From NCBI RefSeq assembly GCF_900186835.1, contig NZ_LT906448.1, forward strand, positions 1,054,001 to 1,118,000: DNA of 64,000 bases, in the 5' to 3' direction. The notes under the pieces were generated by a model that saw nothing but the letters and a program-made list of their open reading frames with translations, did not search any database and was not told where the DNA came from. This stretch comes from Pasteurella dagmatis (GTDB lineage: Bacteria > Pseudomonadota > Gammaproteobacteria > Enterobacterales > Pasteurellaceae). The number at the start of each line of letters is the position of its first letter. Position 1 is the first letter of the stretch. Shown piece by piece: positions 63,470 to 64,000 of this stretch. The position numbers and the translations under genes were made by a program.

Positions 63470-63574
63470 AAATAGAACTTGGTGATAGGCATTTTTATAA
63501 TGTATTTATTTTAAAACATATCGCTATTATTTGAAAATGGAATTTTCCTAAACATAATAAATTCCTTGTATTAT

Positions 63575-64000
63575 TTAACTTTGTAGTGTTTCGTAGATCT
63601 TTTCTGCCAGTGAACGAGAAATCCCTGGTACAGAAGCAATTTCATCTAAAGTGGCTTTTTTCACGCCCTGCATTCCGCCTAAATATTTCAATAAAGCTTG
63701 TCGACGTTTTGCTCCAATGCCTTCGATAGTCTCTAAACCACTTTGGATAAAGGCCTGCTGACGTTTTTTACGATGTCCACTAATTGCATGATTATGGCTT
63801 TCATCACGAATATGTTGAATTAAATGCAATGCTAAGCTATCTACTGGTAAATGTAATTCGACTTCTTGTTTACTGATGATCAAGGTTTCTAAACCGGCTT
63901 TTCTATCTACGCCTTTTGCAACACCAATTAAGTGCGGTCGATTTTTATTCCATTTTACTTTAAGGGAAGCAAATACTTGTAAAGCACGATTAAGTTGCCC
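63575..64000 (-). CDS. uvrC: Excinuclease ABC subunit C, C-terminal part (5' end outside window)
   Basis: The frame is open from the window edge on the minus strand ([20 protein letters not shown]...) and ends [24 protein letters not shown] is the UvrC homology region next to the endonuclease H domain, and [20 protein letters not shown] plus [16 protein letters not shown] are the C-terminal helix-hairpin-helix DNA-binding pair. It makes the dual incision in nucleotide excision repair. Only about 140 codons of roughly 600 are within the window. Confidence 0.94.
   Translation of the reverse strand, partial: GQLNRALQVFASLKVKWNKNRPHLIGVAKGVDRKAGLETLIISKQEVELHLPVDSLALHLIQHIRDESHNHAISGHRKKRQQAFIQSGLETIEGIGAKRRQALLKYLGGMQGVKKATLDEIASVPGISRSLAEKIYETLQS

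Overview
The window is chromosomal DNA of a Haemophilus species close to H. influenzae or H. haemolyticus. It is AT-rich, carries many copies of the Pasteurellaceae uptake-signal core AAGTGCGGT, often in inverted pairs that serve as terminators, and encodes housekeeping proteins of Haemophilus type. No integrase, transposase, phage gene or CRISPR array was found. Gene order is only partly that of H. influenzae Rd as I remember it: the pgpB-ribA-substrate-binding-protein-prlC block fits, but other blocks sit beside different neighbours.

Layout. (1) 1-13.8 kb, ordinary chromosome: the end of an autotransporter, truB-rbfA, an unknown lipoprotein, the metY-rimP-nusA-infB operon, a kinase-like gene with a tiny lipoprotein, nagK, pgpB, ribA, a family 5 binding lipoprotein and ybaN. 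prlC follows at 14.3-16.4 kb. (2) 16.4-41.3 kb, minus strand: a contact-dependent inhibition (CDI, two-partner secretion) island. It has cdiB, a 2623-residue cdiA ending in an alpha/beta-hydrolase-like tip, a lipoprotein that is the probable immunity protein, and then about 15 kb of orphan toxin-tip/immunity cassettes. (3) 41.6-50.3 kb, ordinary chromosome: an Nramp transporter, four tRNAs, nagC, hemA, gloB, a methyltransferase, ycaO and zapG. (4) 50.6-62.1 kb, minus strand: a complete tad/flp pilus operon in the Aggregatibacter order flp1-flp2-tadV-rcpC-rcpA-rcpB-tadZ-A-B-C-D-E-F-G. (5) Two tRNAs, pgsA and the 3' end of uvrC.

The CDI cassette array is the most interesting part. Ten copies of a roughly 140-bp boundary repeat separate the cassettes. 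Read on the minus strand, each repeat holds a terminator whose stem contains a DNA-uptake sequence, then a spacer, then a short hairpin that ends in GCTAGC. Right after GCTAGC a promoterless, startless toxin C-terminus begins, usually in one fixed reading phase, followed by its immunity gene. The tips include two mosaic HNH (WHH-type) nucleases with SUKH immunity proteins, a VENN-type tip, an EndoU-like tail, a PD-(D/E)XK-like tail with CdiI-like proteins, a frameshifted tip of a known polymorphic-toxin tail type, and one full and many truncated alpha/beta-hydrolase tips with lipoprotein partners. In several cassettes the toxin is reduced to a 20-60 codon tail while the immunity gene is kept and duplicated, so the array looks both like an immunity bank and like a recombination reservoir for changing the cdiA tip. 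Uptake sequences in the boundaries suggest that exchange runs through natural transformation. That function is inference; the repeats, tails and reading phases are read directly from the sequence.
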